A stretch of 64,000 nt of DNA from Streptococcus sp. 263_SSPC (GTDB lineage: Bacteria > Bacillota > Bacilli > Lactobacillales > Aerococcaceae). Every line of letters starts with the position of its first letter. Position 1 is the stretch's first letter. The notes below the pieces were generated by a model. That model did no database searches, was not told the DNA's origin, and saw nothing but the letters and a program-made list of their open reading frames with translations. The DNA lies in NCBI RefSeq assembly GCF_001071995.1, contig NZ_JVNU01000059.1, forward strand, positions 46,113 to 110,112, in the 5' to 3' direction. The translations under genes and the position numbers were made by a program. Shown piece by piece: positions 1 to 11,841 of this stretch.

Positions 1-3000
1 TTCTTTAGGATCGATAGAACCTTCAGTTAATGGAGCACCACGATCGATGATTTGTCCTTCTTCCACTTTTAGACGAGCTGTAAATGGAACTGTGTAAGAA
101 CGAGTATCTGTAGAGCCTTTAATTGTAATTTCTTTAGTACGGCTTCCAGCATTTTCTTCGATAGAAACGACTTCACCCGCTACTTCACTGATTGTCGCAA
201 CCCCTTTAGGATTACGCGCTTCGAAGATTTCTTGAATACGAGGTAAACCTTGAGTAATATCGTCTCCGGCAACCCCACCGGTATGGAACGTACGCATTGT
301 TAACTGTGTACCAGGTTCCCCGATTGATTGAGCGGCAATTGTACCAACTGCTTCCCCAACTTCAACTTCTGAACCTGTAGCTAAGTTACGTCCGTAACAG
401 TATTTACATACACCATGTTTTGTATCACATGTGAAGGCTGAACGAATTGTAATTTCTTCAATTCCAGCTTCAACAATCTTACGAGCAATATCTTCAGTAA
501 TGATTTCATTGCGTGCTACTAACACTTCACCTGTTTCAGGATGTTTCACTGAACGTTGTGCGTAACGTCCTAACATACGTTCTTCAAGTGTTTCAATGAC
601 TTCATTTCCTTCTTTAATCGCAGTAATTGTTAAACCACGATCGCTTCCGCAGTCTGTTTCACGAATGATCACATCTTGCGCAACGTCTACTAAACGACGA
701 GTTAAGTAACCTGAGTCGGCTGTCTTCAAGGCCGTATCGGTCATCCCTTTACGAGCACCGTGAGTAGACAAGAACATTTCCATAACGGTTAACCCTTCAC
801 GGAAATTTGATGTTACCGGTAATTCCATGATCTTACCGTTAGGAGCGGCCATAAGACCACGCATACCAGCAAGCTGAGTAAAGTTAGAGATGTTACCACG
901 GGCTCCTGAGTCACTCATCATGAAGATTGGGTTACGAGAACCTAATGTGCGAATTAACGCTTTTTGAATATCATCTTTCGCTTTGTTCCATGTTTCGATA
1001 ACACGTTCATAACGTTCATCATCTGTAATTAAACCACGACGGAATAATTTAGAGATGTTATCGACTTGTTTATGTGCTTCTTCAAGAATTTCTTTCTTGT
1101 TATCCGCAACTGAAATATCTGCAATCCCTACTGTTAAACCAGCACGAGTTGAGAATTTATATCCTAAGTCTTTCATACGGTCTAACATCATTGAAGTTTC
1201 AGTGATATGGAATCGTTTGAACACTTCGGCGATGATTTGACCTAAGTTTTTCTTCTTGAATGGAGAAACGATTTCGCGTTTAGCGATTTCTTCTTTAATG
1301 TTTGCTCCTGGTTCTAAGAAGTATTTATCTGGTGTAGCCACTTCTAAGTTTTCCATTGTTGGCTCATTTAAGTAAGGGAATTCGTTTGGCATGATTTCGT
1401 TGAATAATAATTTACCAACTGTTGTGACCATCATTCTCTCTTTTTGCCAATCTGTAAATGGTTTATGTGGAAGTGAGCTTGCAGGAATCGCAATTCGGCT
1501 GTGTAAATGAACGTATCCATTGTTGTAAGCCAAGATTGCTTCGTCCATGTCTTTGAAGAACATACCTTCACCAACACGGCCTTCTTGTTCCATTGTTAAG
1601 TAATAGTTCCCTAAAACCATGTCTTGAGATGGTGTTACTACTGGTTTACCATCTTTAGGGTTTAGGATGTTTTGAGCCGCTAACATTAATAAGCGAGCTT
1701 CAGCTTGAGCTTCTTGAGATAGTGGCACGTGAACCGCCATTTGGTCTCCGTCGAAGTCGGCATTGTAGGCTTCACACACTAATGGGTGAAGACGGATGGC
1801 ACGACCTTCTACTAGAGTTGGTTCGAACGCTTGAATCCCCAATCTGTGAAGTGTAGGTGCACGGTTCAATAGAACTGGGTGTTCACGAATTACTTCTTCA
1901 AGGATTCCCCAAATATCGTCATCTAAACGTTCAATTTTACGTTTAGCGCTCTTGATGTTTCCAGCGATTTCACGTTCAACTAATTCTTTCATTACGAAAG
2001 GTTTGAATAATTCAATCGCCATTTCTTTAGGAAGACCACATTGGTACATCTTCAAGTTTGGTCCTACTACGATTACAGAACGTCCAGAGTAGTCTACACG
2101 TTTACCAAGTAGGTTTTGACGGAAACGACCTTGTTTCCCTTTAAGCATGTGGCTTAATGATTTCAATGGACGGTTACCTGGTCCAGTAACTGGACGGCCA
2201 CGACGACCATTATCGATTAAAGCATCCACTGCTTCTTGTAACATACGTTTTTCGTTTTGAACGATGATACGAGGTGCGTTTAATTCTAATAAACGTTTTA
2301 GACGGTTATTACGGTTAATCACACGACGATATAAATCGTTCAAGTCACTTGTTGCAAAACGTCCACCTTCTAATTGAACCATTGGACGTAAATCTGGTGG
2401 GATAACTGGAATAACATCCATTACCATCCAACCAGGTTTGTTTCCTGATTCTTTGAAGGCATCTAAAATGTCTAAACGACGGATTGCACGAGTACGTTTT
2501 TGACCTTGAGCTGTTTTCAACTCTTCTTTTAATTCAGCGATTTCAGCGTCTAAGTCAACGTTGTTTAATAACTCTTGAACGGCTTCCGCACCCATTGCAG
2601 CGTGGAAACGAGTTCCGAACTCTGCACGTTTTTCACGGTATTCGCGTTCAGTTAATAATTGTTTGTGCATTAATGTTGTGTCGCCAGCGTCGATAACAAC
2701 GTAGCTTGCAAAATAAATGACTTCTTCCAACGCACGTGGACTCATGTCTAACACAAGTCCCATGCGGCTTGGAATGCCTTTGAAGTACCACACGTGTGAT
2801 ACTGGAGCTGCTAATTCGATGTGTCCCATACGTTCACGACGAACTTTTGAGCGCGTTACTTCAACGCCACAACGATCGCAGACTTTCCCTTTGTTGTTGA
2901 TTTTCTTTAATTTACCACAAGAACATTCTAAGTCTTTTGTTGGACCAAAGATTTTCTCGCAGAATAAACCATCGCGTTCTGGTTTTAAAGTACGGTAGTT

Positions 3001-3102
3001 GATTGTTTCTGGTTTTGTAACTTCACCATGTGACCACTCACGGATTTTCTCCGGAGAAGCTAACCCAATCTGCATACTTTCAAAATTATTTACATCTATC
3101 AA
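1..3102 (-). CDS. rpoC: RNA polymerase subunit beta' (3' end outside window)
   Basis: This is the largest catalytic subunit of RNA polymerase. The 1034 codons present begin at a TTG at 3102 (MIDVNNFE...), placed just after a GGGAGG ribosome binding site, and the Firmicutes RpoC N-terminus fits this start. The N-terminal zinc site (CSCGK...CDRCG) is visible, as is the catalytic NADFDGDQM motif that holds Mg2+ and a second cysteine cluster ([11 protein letters not shown]). The frame is open to base 1, so roughly the last 170-200 residues are missing only because the window ends. It lies 51 bp downstream of rpoB and is surely cotranscribed with it. Identity is certain from sequence similarity I know. 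Confidence 0.98.
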   Translation of the reverse strand, partial: MIDVNNFESMQIGLASPEKIREWSHGEVTKPETINYRTLKPERDGLFCEKIFGPTKDLECSCGKLKKINNKGKVCDRCGVEVTRSKVRRERMGHIELAAPVSHVWYFKGIPSRMGLVLDMSPRALEEVIYFASYVVIDAGDTTLMHKQLLTEREYREKRAEFGTRFHAAMGAEAVQELLNNVDLDAEIAELKEELKTAQGQKRTRAIRRLDILDAFKESGNKPGWMVMDVIPVIPPDLRPMVQLEGGRFATSDLNDLYRRVINRNNRLKRLLELNAPRIIVQNEKRMLQEAVDALIDNGRRGRPVTGPGNRPLKSLSHMLKGKQGRFRQNLLGKRVDYSGRSVIVVGPNLKMYQCGLPKEMAIELFKPFVMKELVEREIAGNIKSAKRKIERLDDDIWGILEEVIREHPVLLNRAPTLHRLGIQAFEPTLVEGRAIRLHPLVCEAYNADFDGDQMAVHVPLSQEAQAEARLLMLAAQNILNPKDGKPVVTPSQDMVLGNYYLTMEQEGRVGEGMFFKDMDEAILAYNNGYVHLHSRIAIPASSLPHKPFTDWQKERMMVTTVGKLLFNEIMPNEFPYLNEPTMENLEVATPDKYFLEPGANIKEEIAKREIVSPFKKKNLGQIIAEVFKRFHITETSMMLDRMKDLGYKFSTRAGLTVGIADISVADNKKEILEEAHKQVDNISKLFRRGLITDDERYERVIETWNKAKDDIQKALIRTLGSRNPIFMMSDSGARGNISNFTQLAGMRGLMAAPNGKIMELPVTSNFREGLTVMEMFLSTHGARKGMTDTALKTADSGYLTRRLVDVAQDVIIRETDCGSDRGLTITAIKEGNEVIETLEERMLGRYAQRSVKHPETGEVLVARNEIITEDIARKIVEAGIEEITIRSAFTCDTKHGVCKYCYGRNLATGSEVEVGEAVGTIAAQSIGEPGTQLTMRTFHTGGVAGDDITQGLPRIQEIFEARNPKGVATISEVAGEVVSIEENAGSRTKEITIKGSTDTRSYTVPFTARLKVEEGQIIDRGAPLTEGSIDPKE

Positions 3103-3153
3103 GGGGCCTACCTCCCTTTCTTTTGGAATTGCCCTACGATTCCAATAGTTCTA

Positions 3154-6100
3154 TTACTCTTCGTCAGTATCAAAATTGTCTTCAACGTCTTCTACATCGG
3201 CTGCATCTTCTTCAGCTGCGTCAGCTGCTTCTTCTGCTGCTGATAATTCAGCTGCACGATCAGAATACTCATCTAATTGAGCACGTCTATCATTTGTTCT
3301 TTCAACGTCACTGAAACGAATGCCTTCATCTTCGTCCATATCTTCAAGTTTGATTTCTTCATCTTGTGCGTCAAGTACTTTCATATCAAGACCTAAAGCT
3401 TGTAATTCTTTTACTAATACACGGAATGATTCTGGAACTCCTGGACGTGAAATTTGTTGACCTTTAACGATTGATTCGTAAGTCTTCACACGACCAACAA
3501 CGTCATCTGATTTGTACGTTAGGATTTCTTGTAATGTATAAGCAGCACCATAAGCTTCTAGTGCCCATACTTCCATTTCCCCAAAACGTTGTCCACCAAA
3601 TTGCGCTTTACCTCCAAGAGGTTGTTGTGTAACGAGTGAGTATGGTCCAATTGAACGAGCGTGAAGTTTGTCGTCAACCATGTGGGCAAGTTTGATCATG
3701 TACATAACCCCTACTGACACACGGTTATCGAATGGTTCACCTGTACGTCCATCATATAGAATTGTTTTCGCATCACGAGCCATACCCGCTTCTGCAACAG
3801 TTCCCCATACGTCTTCATCTTGCGCACCATCGAATACTGGTGTTGCGATGTAAATACCTAATTCACGAGCAGCCATACCTAAGTGTAACTCTAACACTTG
3901 TCCGATGTTCATACGTGAAGGTACCCCTAATGGGTTTAACATGATGTCAACTGGTGTTCCATCTGGTAAGAATGGCATATCTTCTTCCGGCATAATACGG
4001 GAAACAACCCCTTTATTACCGTGACGTCCGGCCATCTTATCCCCTTCATTGATTTTACGTTTTTGTACAATATATACACGAACTAATTTGTTTACGCCAG
4101 GTGCTAATTCATCACCTGCTGCACGTGTGAACACACGTACATCGCGGACAATACCGCCACCGCCATGAGGTACACGTAGAGACGTGTCACGAACTTCACG
4201 AGCTTTTTCACCGAAGATTGCGTGTAATAAACGTTCTTCTGGTGATTGTTCTGTTAACCCTTTAGGAGTTACTTTACCGACTAAGATGTCGCCATCTTTA
4301 ACTTCGGCACCGATACGGATAATTCCGTCAGCGTCAAGGTTCTTCAATGCGTCTTCCCCAACGTTTGGAATTTCACGAGTAATTTCTTCAGGTCCAAGTT
4401 TTGTATCACGAGCTTCTGAATCGTAGTCGTCGATGTGAATTGATGTATACACATCATCTTTCACTAAACGTTCACTCATGATAACCGCATCCTCGTAGTT
4501 GTAACCTTCCCAAGTCATGAACGCTACTAGAACGTTTTGTCCTAATGCTAATTCACCTTTTTCCATAGAAGGTCCATCTGCTAGGATTTCGCCTTTAACC
4601 ACTTTATCCCCTTGTGCCACGATTGGACGTTGGTTGTAACACATACCCGCGTTTGATCCGTGGAACTTAGTGATTTGGTAAGTATCTAATGAGCCATCAG
4701 CTGTACGTACACGTACTTCTTTAGCATCAACGAATTCGACAACACCATCACGTTTACATAACAAGGCAACCCCTGAGTCATGCGCAGATACGTATTCCAT
4801 ACCTGTACCGATGAATGGTGCTTTTGGATTTAACAATGGAACAGCTTGACGTTGCATGTTCGCACCCATCAACGCACGGTTTGAGTCGTCGTTTTCTAAG
4901 AATGGGATACATGCTGTCGCAACTGCAACTACTTGTTTTGGAGAAACGTCCATGTAGTCCACGCGGTCTACTGGCACTTCTAAGTTTTCAGATACGTAAC
5001 GCGCCATAACAACATCGTTCACGAAGCTTCCGTCTTCATTTAATGGAGAGTTTGCTTGCGCTACTACGAAGCTATCTTCTTCGTCAGCTGTTAAGTAGTC
5101 GATTTTATCTGTAACTTTGTGAGTGTTCCAGTCTACACGACGGTATGGAGTTTCGATGAAACCATATTTGTTGATCTTCGCATATGTTGATAAGCTGTTG
5201 ATCAACCCGATGTTTGGTCCCTCAGGAGTTTCGATAGGACACATACGGCCATAGTGAGAATAGTGAACGTCACGAACTTCATATCCGGCACGGTCACGAG
5301 TCAAACCACCAGGTCCTAACGCTGATAGACGGCGTTTGTGTGTTAACTCTCCTAATGGGTTTGTTTGGTCCATGAATTGTGATAATTGAGAAGATCCGAA
5401 GAACTCTTTAATTGCCGCAACAACAGGACGAATATTTACTAATTGTTGTGGTGTCACTGTTGCAGTGTCTTGAATAGACATACGTTCGCGAACCACACGT
5501 TCCATACGAGATAAACCGATACGGAATTGGTTTTGTAATAATTCCCCTACTGAACGGATACGACGGTTTCCTAAGTGGTCGATGTCGTCTGTTGTTCCGA
5601 TTCCTTCGTAAAGGTTTAAGAAGTAGCTGATTGTTGCGATAATGTCGCTTGCAGTTACGTGTTTCACGTCTTCTGGCACGTTTCCGTTACCGATCACTTT
5701 AATCACGCGTTCTGGATCAACTGGTGAGTAAACTTCTACTGTTTGAATTGTTACAGGGTCTTTGATTACACCGTCTTCTGATGGATGTAAAGTAAATAAG
5801 TTCGCACCTTTTTCAAGTACTTCTACTACTTTTTCCATTACGTCGCGTTCAAGAACAGTTCCTTTTTCAACAACGATTTCGCCTGTTTCAGAATCTACTA
5901 AGTTCTCAGCAATTGTTTGGTGTAATAAACGAGTTTTAAGATTTAATTTTTTGTTGACTTTGTAGCGTCCAACTGCTGCTAAATCATAGCGGCGTGGGTC
6001 GAAGAAACGAGCTGTTAATAAGTTACGTGAACTTTCAGCTGTTTTTGGTTCACCAGGACGTAGACGGTCATAAATATCTTTTAATGCTTCTTCTGTACGA

Positions 6101-6804
6101 GATTCATCCATACGTTTATGAACATCTTTATCTAATGTTAAACGTAATGTTTCGCTATCCCCGAAGATTTCTTGGATAAGGTCATCTGAACCGAAACCTA
6201 ACGCACGAACTAATACCGTTAATGGGATTTTACGAGTACGGTCGATACGTACATAAGAAATGTCTTTTGAGTCTGTTTCGTACTCTAACCATGCACCACG
6301 GTTTGGAATTAATGTTGAACCATATAATTGTTTACCGTTTTTGTCAGGTCTGTCATGGAAATAAGCACCAGGAGAACGAACTAATTGAGATACAATTACA
6401 CGTTCTGCACCATTAATGATAAATGTACCCATTTCAGTCATTAATGGGAAGTCACCGAAGAATACTTCTTGGTCTTTTACTTCGCCAGTTTCTTTGTTCA
6501 CTAAACGCATTTTCACGTAAATTGGAGCCGCGTAATTTGCGTCGTGGTTTCTAGCTTCTTGTATGTTATATTTTGGAGCATGTAATTCGTAATCTAAGAA
6601 TTCCAATGACAAGTTACCAGTGTGGTCTTCGATTGGAGAAATATCCTTGAACATTTCGCGGATACCTTCATCTAGGAACCATTGGTAAGAATCTGTTTGG
6701 ATTTCAATCAGATTAGGTAATTCTAATACTTCACTGATTCGTGCATAGCTTCTACGCACACGGTGTCTACCGTATTTCACATCATGATGTGCCAACTCTT
6801 CCAC
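3154..6804 (-). CDS. rpoB: RNA polymerase subunit beta
   Basis: The 1216-residue beta subunit forms the active-site cleft with beta'. It starts at GTG (6804), and the conserved [13 protein letters not shown] block follows within the first 25 residues. The rifampicin-binding segment reads [20 protein letters not shown] then [10 protein letters not shown], with the wild-type Q, D, H, R, S and L positions, so no classical resistance change is visible. The lobe, fork ([17 protein letters not shown]) and C-terminal clamp segments ([16 protein letters not shown]) are present. The tail after about residue 1150 is acidic and repetitive ([19 protein letters not shown]), as is usual and variable in this family. 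A long leader with its own promoter lies upstream. Confidence 0.99.
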   Translation of the reverse strand: MEELAHHDVKYGRHRVRRSYARISEVLELPNLIEIQTDSYQWFLDEGIREMFKDISPIEDHTGNLSLEFLDYELHAPKYNIQEARNHDANYAAPIYVKMRLVNKETGEVKDQEVFFGDFPLMTEMGTFIINGAERVIVSQLVRSPGAYFHDRPDKNGKQLYGSTLIPNRGAWLEYETDSKDISYVRIDRTRKIPLTVLVRALGFGSDDLIQEIFGDSETLRLTLDKDVHKRMDESRTEEALKDIYDRLRPGEPKTAESSRNLLTARFFDPRRYDLAAVGRYKVNKKLNLKTRLLHQTIAENLVDSETGEIVVEKGTVLERDVMEKVVEVLEKGANLFTLHPSEDGVIKDPVTIQTVEVYSPVDPERVIKVIGNGNVPEDVKHVTASDIIATISYFLNLYEGIGTTDDIDHLGNRRIRSVGELLQNQFRIGLSRMERVVRERMSIQDTATVTPQQLVNIRPVVAAIKEFFGSSQLSQFMDQTNPLGELTHKRRLSALGPGGLTRDRAGYEVRDVHYSHYGRMCPIETPEGPNIGLINSLSTYAKINKYGFIETPYRRVDWNTHKVTDKIDYLTADEEDSFVVAQANSPLNEDGSFVNDVVMARYVSENLEVPVDRVDYMDVSPKQVVAVATACIPFLENDDSNRALMGANMQRQAVPLLNPKAPFIGTGMEYVSAHDSGVALLCKRDGVVEFVDAKEVRVRTADGSLDTYQITKFHGSNAGMCYNQRPIVAQGDKVVKGEILADGPSMEKGELALGQNVLVAFMTWEGYNYEDAVIMSERLVKDDVYTSIHIDDYDSEARDTKLGPEEITREIPNVGEDALKNLDADGIIRIGAEVKDGDILVGKVTPKGLTEQSPEERLLHAIFGEKAREVRDTSLRVPHGGGGIVRDVRVFTRAAGDELAPGVNKLVRVYIVQKRKINEGDKMAGRHGNKGVVSRIMPEEDMPFLPDGTPVDIMLNPLGVPSRMNIGQVLELHLGMAARELGIYIATPVFDGAQDEDVWGTVAEAGMARDAKTILYDGRTGEPFDNRVSVGVMYMIKLAHMVDDKLHARSIGPYSLVTQQPLGGKAQFGGQRFGEMEVWALEAYGAAYTLQEILTYKSDDVVGRVKTYESIVKGQQISRPGVPESFRVLVKELQALGLDMKVLDAQDEEIKLEDMDEDEGIRFSDVERTNDRRAQLDEYSDRAAELSAAEEAADAAEEDAADVEDVEDNFDTDEE

Positions 6805-6893
6805 CCCTATAAATTTAGTATTGATAAATGTTACATTTTAATGACATTTATTAAAAGTTCGTAACAAATGAAGATTTCGGTCGATTTTTAAAC

Positions 6894-6948
6894 AAAAAAA
6901 ACCAAAAGAATTGTTTGCTGTCATTTGTGAAAAATGCAAATTCTTTTG
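6894..6948 (-). terminator. terminator-like attenuator in the rpoB leader
   Basis: Read on the minus strand, CAAAAGAATT (6939-6948) pairs perfectly with AATTCTTTTG (6903-6912), and eight U residues follow (6894-6901). TTTGC/GCAAA can extend the stem and CATTT/AAATG makes an inner hairpin. The structure lies about 80 nt downstream of the rpoB promoter and about 90 nt upstream of the start codon, so it would act on rpoBC mRNA itself. A conserved Lacto-rpoB leader RNA is known in lactic acid bacteria; whether this is that family I cannot say by eye. Confidence 0.7.
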
Positions 6949-7029
6949 TTTTAAGCCTTTATTTGTAAGGAATTGGACAATATTTCAACCCCTCACACCG
7001 ATTAAAATCCACACTTATTGCGTTATATT

Positions 7030-7058
7030 ATTATACACAAAATCCCAAGTGCCGTCAA
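7030..7058 (-). promoter_or_regulatory. rpoB promoter
   Basis: Minus-strand TTGACG (7053-7058), a 17-bp spacer and TATAAT (7030-7035) form a near-consensus sigma-A promoter. It gives rpoBC a leader of about 220 nt. The -35 box overlaps the deoC terminator hairpin. Confidence 0.85.
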
Positions 7059-7074
7059 GGTCGACAACACTTGG
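7041..7074 (-). terminator. probable deoC terminator
   Basis: CCAAGTG (68-74 side) and CACTTGG (45-51 side) form a 7-bp stem 30 bp after the deoC stop codon, followed by the short tract GATTTTG. The U-run is weak, so termination may be partial. Confidence 0.5.
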
Positions 7075-7104
7075 AAAATTTAGATTTTATCTGGTTTTTC
7101 GAGG

Positions 7105-7776
7105 TTAATATGTGCCCTCTTCTACGGATTGATTCTTCACGATTTTCACAATCCGACTTGTTCCAAGACGACTTGCTCCTAATTCGATGAATTTTTCGGC
7201 ATCTTCAATGCTAGAAATTCCACCGGCAGCTTTCACAAGAACGCCTTCGCCAACGTGTTTCTTCATCAATGCTACGTGCTCAAATGTTGCACCTGCAGTT
7301 GAGAAACCTGTTGATGTCTTAATGAATTCAGCTCCTGCTTTAGTCACAACTTCACACATCTTGATGATTTCTTCTTCTGTAAGAAGCGCTGTTTCGATAA
7401 TTACTTTTAAGATATGACCGCCACAAGCTTCATGGATTTGACGAATTTCATCTTCCACAACATCGAAGCGTCCATCTTTCACATCACCGATATTAATCAC
7501 CATATCGATTTCGCTTGCACCATTTTGGATCGCATCTTTTGTCTCGAAGACTTTTGTCGCTGTTGTGCTATAGCCGTTCGGGAATCCGATAACGGTACAG
7601 ATAGCTAATTTACCATTCACGTATTCGCTCGCACGTTTGACAAAAGAAGCTGGGATACATGCTGACGCTGTTTTGTATTTCATCGCATCATCCAAAATCT
7701 CTTTAATTTCACTCCAAGTAGATGCTGGTAACAATAAAGTATGGTCTACTGTTTTTAAAATCTCTTTGATTTCCAT
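7105..7776 (-). CDS. deoC: deoxyribose-phosphate aldolase
   Basis: This 223-residue class I aldolase splits 2-deoxyribose 5-phosphate into acetaldehyde and glyceraldehyde 3-phosphate. It is the last step of deoxynucleoside breakdown in the cytoplasm. The TIM-barrel landmarks are all visible: Asp91 in EIDMVINIG, the Schiff-base Lys153 in EFIKTSTGF, and Lys182 in VKAAGGI. The length matches the family. It lies 14 bp downstream of udp on the same strand, so the two form an operon that feeds nucleoside sugars into glycolysis. Confidence 0.97.
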   Translation of the reverse strand: MEIKEILKTVDHTLLLPASTWSEIKEILDDAMKYKTASACIPASFVKRASEYVNGKLAICTVIGFPNGYSTTATKVFETKDAIQNGASEIDMVINIGDVKDGRFDVVEDEIRQIHEACGGHILKVIIETALLTEEEIIKMCEVVTKAGAEFIKTSTGFSTAGATFEHVALMKKHVGEGVLVKAAGGISSIEDAEKFIELGASRLGTSRIVKIVKNQSVEEGTY

Positions 7777-7790
7777 AAAATCCCTCTTTC

Positions 7791-8564
7791 TTATTTAGCG
7801 CGGTCTTCTTTAATTAAGTTACGAAGTGCTTCAACAGCCACTTTAATCGCTGCTTCTGTATCGTGAACGATTGGGTTTGATAACCCTGCTGCTTCACGCT
7901 CTTGGTTCCCTACTACTAGGAAAGTAGATCCAACGCGAACTCCTAAATGGCTAGCCACTACGAATAACGCTGCTGATTCCATTTCAGAAGCCTTCACGCC
8001 AAGACGTTTCCAAGCTTCCCATTTATTTTGTAAGTCATAGCTTACTGGCATCACTTGTGGCTCATGTTGTCCGTAAAATGAATCTTTACATTGAACAACC
8101 CCTGCATGTGTTGTGTAGCCTAAGCTCTTACCAGCATTTAAAAGTGCCGTTACTACATCATAGTTTGCAATCGCTGGGAATTCGATTGGCGCGTACTCAC
8201 GTGTTGTTCCTTCTGTACGGATCGCACCTGTTGCAATGACGATATCGCCACCTTTAACGTCGATATCAATTCCGCCACATGTTCCAACACGGACAAAAGT
8301 ATCTGCCCCACTGCGCACTAATTCTTCAAGCGCGATTGCAGCAGACGGGCCACCAATCCCTGTTGATGTCACACTAACTTTTTCTCCATCTAAGTATCCT
8401 GTGTATGTCACATACTCGCGGTTATCAGCCACTAGTTTTGCATCTTCAAAATGTTCTGCAATTTTCGCGCAACGTTTTGGGTCCCCTGGTAAAATTACAT
8501 ATCGACCTACATCGCCTTTACGTGTGTGGATATGATATTGTAATCCTTCTTCTGAATATTTCAT
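7791..8564 (-). CDS. udp: uridine phosphorylase family nucleoside phosphorylase
   Basis: This enzyme cleaves a nucleoside with phosphate to the base and (deoxy)ribose 1-phosphate. The protein (257 residues from ATG 8564) has the NP-1 fold landmarks: phosphate-binding GDPKR near the N-terminus, GTCGGI near residue 90 and the SEMESAALF motif that contacts the sugar. Its closest resemblance is to uridine phosphorylase. An in-frame upstream ATG at 8588 exists, but the strong AAGGAAAGGAAG ribosome binding site lies between the two, so I chose 8564. deoC follows directly. Substrate preference cannot be fixed from sequence alone. Confidence 0.92.
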   Translation of the reverse strand: MKYSEEGLQYHIHTRKGDVGRYVILPGDPKRCAKIAEHFEDAKLVADNREYVTYTGYLDGEKVSVTSTGIGGPSAAIALEELVRSGADTFVRVGTCGGIDIDVKGGDIVIATGAIRTEGTTREYAPIEFPAIANYDVVTALLNAGKSLGYTTHAGVVQCKDSFYGQHEPQVMPVSYDLQNKWEAWKRLGVKASEMESAALFVVASHLGVRVGSTFLVVGNQEREAAGLSNPIVHDTEAAIKVAVEALRNLIKEDRAK

Positions 8565-8606
8565 GTAAAACTTCCTTTCCTTGCACAATACGTGCCCTGA
8601 TATTGC

Positions 8607-8647
8607 CCTAGCAAACTAGGAAGGGGCCATGGTTTTTCCACAGCCCC
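8607..8647 (-). promoter_or_regulatory. paired stem-loops in the udp leader
   Basis: Two consecutive hairpins precede the udp ribosome binding site. The first (8623-8647) pairs ten bases, GGGGCTGTGG with CCATGGCCCC, with two G-U pairs on the transcript, around an A5 loop. The second (8607-8620) is CCTAG-TTTG-CTAGG. Neither is followed by a U-run, so they are not plain terminators. They could be a regulatory leader or an operator. Confidence 0.45.
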
Positions 8648-8770
8648 AGATAGGAGGATGATGACAAATCTTCATCAAATAATTATGCCTATAAATGCCT
8701 TGTGCAAGTATAGTTGAAAGGATTAAAATAATTGGATATACAGTTACCATAATTATCTCTATTTGCCTAT

Positions 8771-9868
8771 TCATCCCTCTACACTCACTAATATTTTACC
8801 AAAATCACCCTTGCTTTGCAAACGGTTCATTTTTGATTTTGGATACCCTAGCCTTATTTTTTTATCGGCCAAAAGCTCATCTAATAGCTCCCAGAGGCAC
8901 GCCTCAATCTGGCTTTGGGGATTTGGAACAGGACGCATCAGTGGTCGCCATACTTCTTCTACTCTCCTTACAAAGTCCATCATTTCAACGTCTCCCTTAA
9001 AGGCCATTTGTTCCAACAGAATCCACGCATGCCCCTTCCACACAAGGTTGGGCACCTTAAACGTCTCTGTGTAAATCGGAAAGGTCAAGAAGCGGCTCGG
9101 CAAGTCTTCAAGCGTCTGTCTGCATCGATATAACTTTACCAGAAATGACCTCGTCAGTGGCGACGCTAATTTCTTAAAGAGCATCGTATCTCTTGGCGTC
9201 CATTCTATCGCATTAACAGGTTTTAGATGGGCTTTTACTGGAACAGAATCCTCGACCATCTTTCTCCACTTTTTCCATGAAAACTGTAAAAGCGACACTC
9301 GTACGACTTGAAACGTCATCTGCTGCGAGCGAGGTTTCACCTTGATTTGCGTATGAAAAATCATCTCTCCATTCACAAAGAAAATAAGAAAATTGCCGAG
9401 TTGTGGATGATATTTCATTAAGTAACTAAAGGTGTCCGTCAGTTTATGTTGAGTCTCATAATTCTCCCCTAATATCCAATCGACAGACATGCCAGCCTCT
9501 CCCAGATGTCTCGTCCGTTCCACTATCTCTTCTGTAGGAATGACACTGCATTGATATTCGATACACCACGCACGCTCTCCTTCTGTCACGACAATATCTG
9601 GAATCTGTTCAATAGACGACACATACGGCTCGAGTTCTGCATGAAAGCCATGACTTTTCAAACTCTCTAGCAATAGATGCTTTCCTTCTTGATGAGCGAT
9701 TGTTTCTTCCAGCCTATGTTTCTTTGGGATGTGCGAAAAGAACACCACTCCATTTCTGGAAACCTTCTTCGTTACTTCTTCCCCACATTCCGGGCAAAAA
9801 TAAACTTCATCTTCTTTAATTTGTGTGGCATGAATCAATTCTCCCGTTTTCGTTCTAACGATATTCAT
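8771..9868 (-). CDS. coiA: competence protein CoiA-like nuclease
   Basis: CoiA is a competence-induced cytoplasmic protein needed for recombination of incoming DNA. The 365-residue protein begins with an N-terminal zinc-finger-like segment (FCPECGEEV, residues about 25-35, then HIPKKHR). A PD-(D/E)XK-like nuclease core follows (PDIVV ... CIEYQCS, near residues 90-110), which is the CoiA signature. ATG 9868 is preferred over an upstream GTG (9877), because GAGGTG lies six bases before that ATG. It has its own spacing from ohyA (terminator between them) and is not linked to the other com genes at 30-32 kb. Function is inferred from family. Confidence 0.85.
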   Translation of the reverse strand: MNIVRTKTGELIHATQIKEDEVYFCPECGEEVTKKVSRNGVVFFSHIPKKHRLEETIAHQEGKHLLLESLKSHGFHAELEPYVSSIEQIPDIVVTEGERAWCIEYQCSVIPTEEIVERTRHLGEAGMSVDWILGENYETQHKLTDTFSYLMKYHPQLGNFLIFFVNGEMIFHTQIKVKPRSQQMTFQVVRVSLLQFSWKKWRKMVEDSVPVKAHLKPVNAIEWTPRDTMLFKKLASPLTRSFLVKLYRCRQTLEDLPSRFLTFPIYTETFKVPNLVWKGHAWILLEQMAFKGDVEMMDFVRRVEEVWRPLMRPVPNPQSQIEACLWELLDELLADKKIRLGYPKSKMNRLQSKGDFGKILVSVEG

Positions 9869-9893
9869 ATCTATCACCTCAACAAAAGATACG

Positions 9894-9924
9894 AAAAAAC
9901 CTCTCTAATAGACTTAGAGAGGTT
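9894..9924 (-). terminator. ohyA terminator
   Basis: AACCTCTCTAA pairs perfectly with TTAGAGAGGTT around a 5-nt loop, followed by a U6 tract, directly after the ohyA stop codon. Confidence 0.9.
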
Positions 9925-9931
9925 TCATTCA

Positions 9932-11704
9932 TTAGATTAAGTTTGCGTCTTTGAGAAGTTCTTCAATCATCGTACCTTTGATTTTCTTCGCAGCACGTTT
10001 TTCAAATAATTTCACTAAGAACGGAACTTTCACATCGGCTAATTTCTTACCATCCATCAAGCGGTTTGTTGATTTTGTAAGAACGCGTAAATCGTAAGCT
10101 GAAGCGAACACTTCTGGCACACCACGATCGACATCAAGCAATGTATATACAGCTTCCATCGCTGTACGAACAGAATATTCTGTTGTGAACACTGTATCGC
10201 GAGGAGTTTCAGCGAAGTTACCAATGAAGGCAATATTTTTAGAGCCATTTGGAACAACGAGTGGACGGTCGCCATCTTTACGAGCCATGAAGTAGCTTGT
10301 GATATAAGGCATGTAGCAAGGAACAGTGTTGCATCCTTCGCTAGCAAATTCATGAATCAATTCTTCTGGAACACCCATGTGGTATAACCATTCTTCAGCG
10401 ATTTCAATCCCTGTACATTCTTCGATTGGTTTTTCCACATAGTTACCTTTGATTCCTGAATATAATCCGTAAATCCATACGACTAATTCATCTTTACTTT
10501 GTGCTTTAAAGTGTGGTTGACGGTTTAATGTATAGCTCATCATCCAGTTTGAGTCGCGAACTGTTACGATTCCTCCTGTCACGACTTTTCCAGCATAAGG
10601 ATCACGTTTTGAGATTTTTTGAATGTACTCAGCGATTCGTTTGTCTTTTACAGTTGTTGTAGCTGAAACGAACCAGCTTTGGTCTGGCAAGTTTTCACAG
10701 AATACTTCTGGATGTCCGAAGCGTTCATCTTGTTTGGCTAAGTTTTTCCATAAGCTCCAAGATCCACCTAATTCTTTTGAAATTGGAGCTGGAGTATTGT
10801 TATCCCCGTATGTTGTTGCAGCAGTAATACTACCGTTTGTCACGAATACTAAGTCGTTTTCTGTTAAATTGCGTGTTTCTAAAACACCACCTACTTCTAA
10901 CACAAGTTCTTTGGCAATCATGTCACTTCCAACATGTTCAACAATCACATTTTTAACGACTGTATCGTATTCGAATTGAACATTATGTTTTTTCAAGTAG
11001 TTCACGAGTGGTAAAACGAGTGATTCGTATTGGTTGTATTTCGTAAATTTCAATGCAGATAAGTCAGGTAGACCATCGATATGGTGAATGAAACGTAAGA
11101 TGTAACGGCGCATTTCAATGGCTGAATGCCATTTTTCAAAAGCAAACATACTAGCCCAGTAAGTCCAGAAGTTTGATTCGAAGAATTCTTCACTGAATAC
11201 ATCGGTAATTTTTAGCCCTTGTAATTCAGATTCAGATGTCATATATAATTTCACCATTTCTTCGCTTGATTTATCGCTTAAAGTGAATTGGCCATCATCT
11301 GGGATTTGTTGTCCTTTGTTTTCAATTACACGGCAATGTGAGAAGTTAGGGTCTTCTTTATTAAGCCAGTAGAACTCATCTAACACAGAGGCATCTTCGA
11401 CTTCTAGTGAAGGGATTGATCTGAATAAATCCCATAAACATTCGAAGTGATCTTCCATTTCACGTCCTCCACGAATAATGAATCCGCGTGTTGGATTTAA
11501 GATTCCGTCTAAGCTTCCTCCTGCAAGTGGAAGTTCTTCTAAAATATGAATGTTTTCTCCTTTCATTTGACCGTCTCTAATTAAGAAAGCAGCTGCTGAT
11601 AAGGATGCAAGTCCTGAACCAACTAAGTAAGCTGATTTTTGGTCAACGCCTTGTGGTTTTTTAGGGCGAGCAAATGCTTCGTAATTCCCATTTGAATGAT
11701 ACAT
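9932..11704 (-). CDS. ohyA: oleate hydratase (FAD-dependent)
   Basis: This enzyme adds water to the cis-9 double bond of oleate and related unsaturated fatty acids, giving 10-hydroxy acids. It is thought to detoxify host or environmental fatty acids. The 590-residue length matches the MCRA/oleate hydratase family. The N-terminal dinucleotide-binding loop [10 protein letters not shown] (about residues 29-38) and the following [14 protein letters not shown] and [10 protein letters not shown] segments are typical, and the C-terminal [17 protein letters not shown] stretch is the conserved FAD-proximal region. AGGAGG precedes the ATG by five bases. It lies downstream of a TetR gene, though a terminator separates them. 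Confidence 0.95.
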   Translation of the reverse strand: MYHSNGNYEAFARPKKPQGVDQKSAYLVGSGLASLSAAAFLIRDGQMKGENIHILEELPLAGGSLDGILNPTRGFIIRGGREMEDHFECLWDLFRSIPSLEVEDASVLDEFYWLNKEDPNFSHCRVIENKGQQIPDDGQFTLSDKSSEEMVKLYMTSESELQGLKITDVFSEEFFESNFWTYWASMFAFEKWHSAIEMRRYILRFIHHIDGLPDLSALKFTKYNQYESLVLPLVNYLKKHNVQFEYDTVVKNVIVEHVGSDMIAKELVLEVGGVLETRNLTENDLVFVTNGSITAATTYGDNNTPAPISKELGGSWSLWKNLAKQDERFGHPEVFCENLPDQSWFVSATTTVKDKRIAEYIQKISKRDPYAGKVVTGGIVTVRDSNWMMSYTLNRQPHFKAQSKDELVVWIYGLYSGIKGNYVEKPIEECTGIEIAEEWLYHMGVPEELIHEFASEGCNTVPCYMPYITSYFMARKDGDRPLVVPNGSKNIAFIGNFAETPRDTVFTTEYSVRTAMEAVYTLLDVDRGVPEVFASAYDLRVLTKSTNRLMDGKKLADVKVPFLVKLFEKRAAKKIKGTMIEELLKDANLI

Positions 11705-11788
11705 AGTAATTCCTCCTAGTTCCTGAAAATCAGGTTTTGTTCTTTACATGCATTACTCTACTCCCGTTTCACCAAAAGCACCATAGAC

Positions 11789-11825
11789 AAAAAAATCCCA
11801 ATGTCCAAACTTTGGACACTGGGAT
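11789..11825 (-). terminator. tetR terminator
   Basis: ATCCCAGTGTCCAAA and its partner TTTGGACATTGGGAT form a long stem followed by seven U residues, just after the TetR-family stop codon. ohyA therefore most likely has its own promoter in the 84 bp that follow. Confidence 0.88.
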
Positions 11826-11841
11826 GGAATTGTAAAGTTTT

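Noticed and set aside
8589..8770. Purine riboswitch upstream of udp
   Set aside because: The conserved three-way junction and loop-loop motifs of that class are not visible; only two simple hairpins are.
8695..9133. Plus-strand open frames opposite the 3' end of coiA
   Set aside because: They are the antisense of a well-supported coding region and lack ribosome binding sites or family features.
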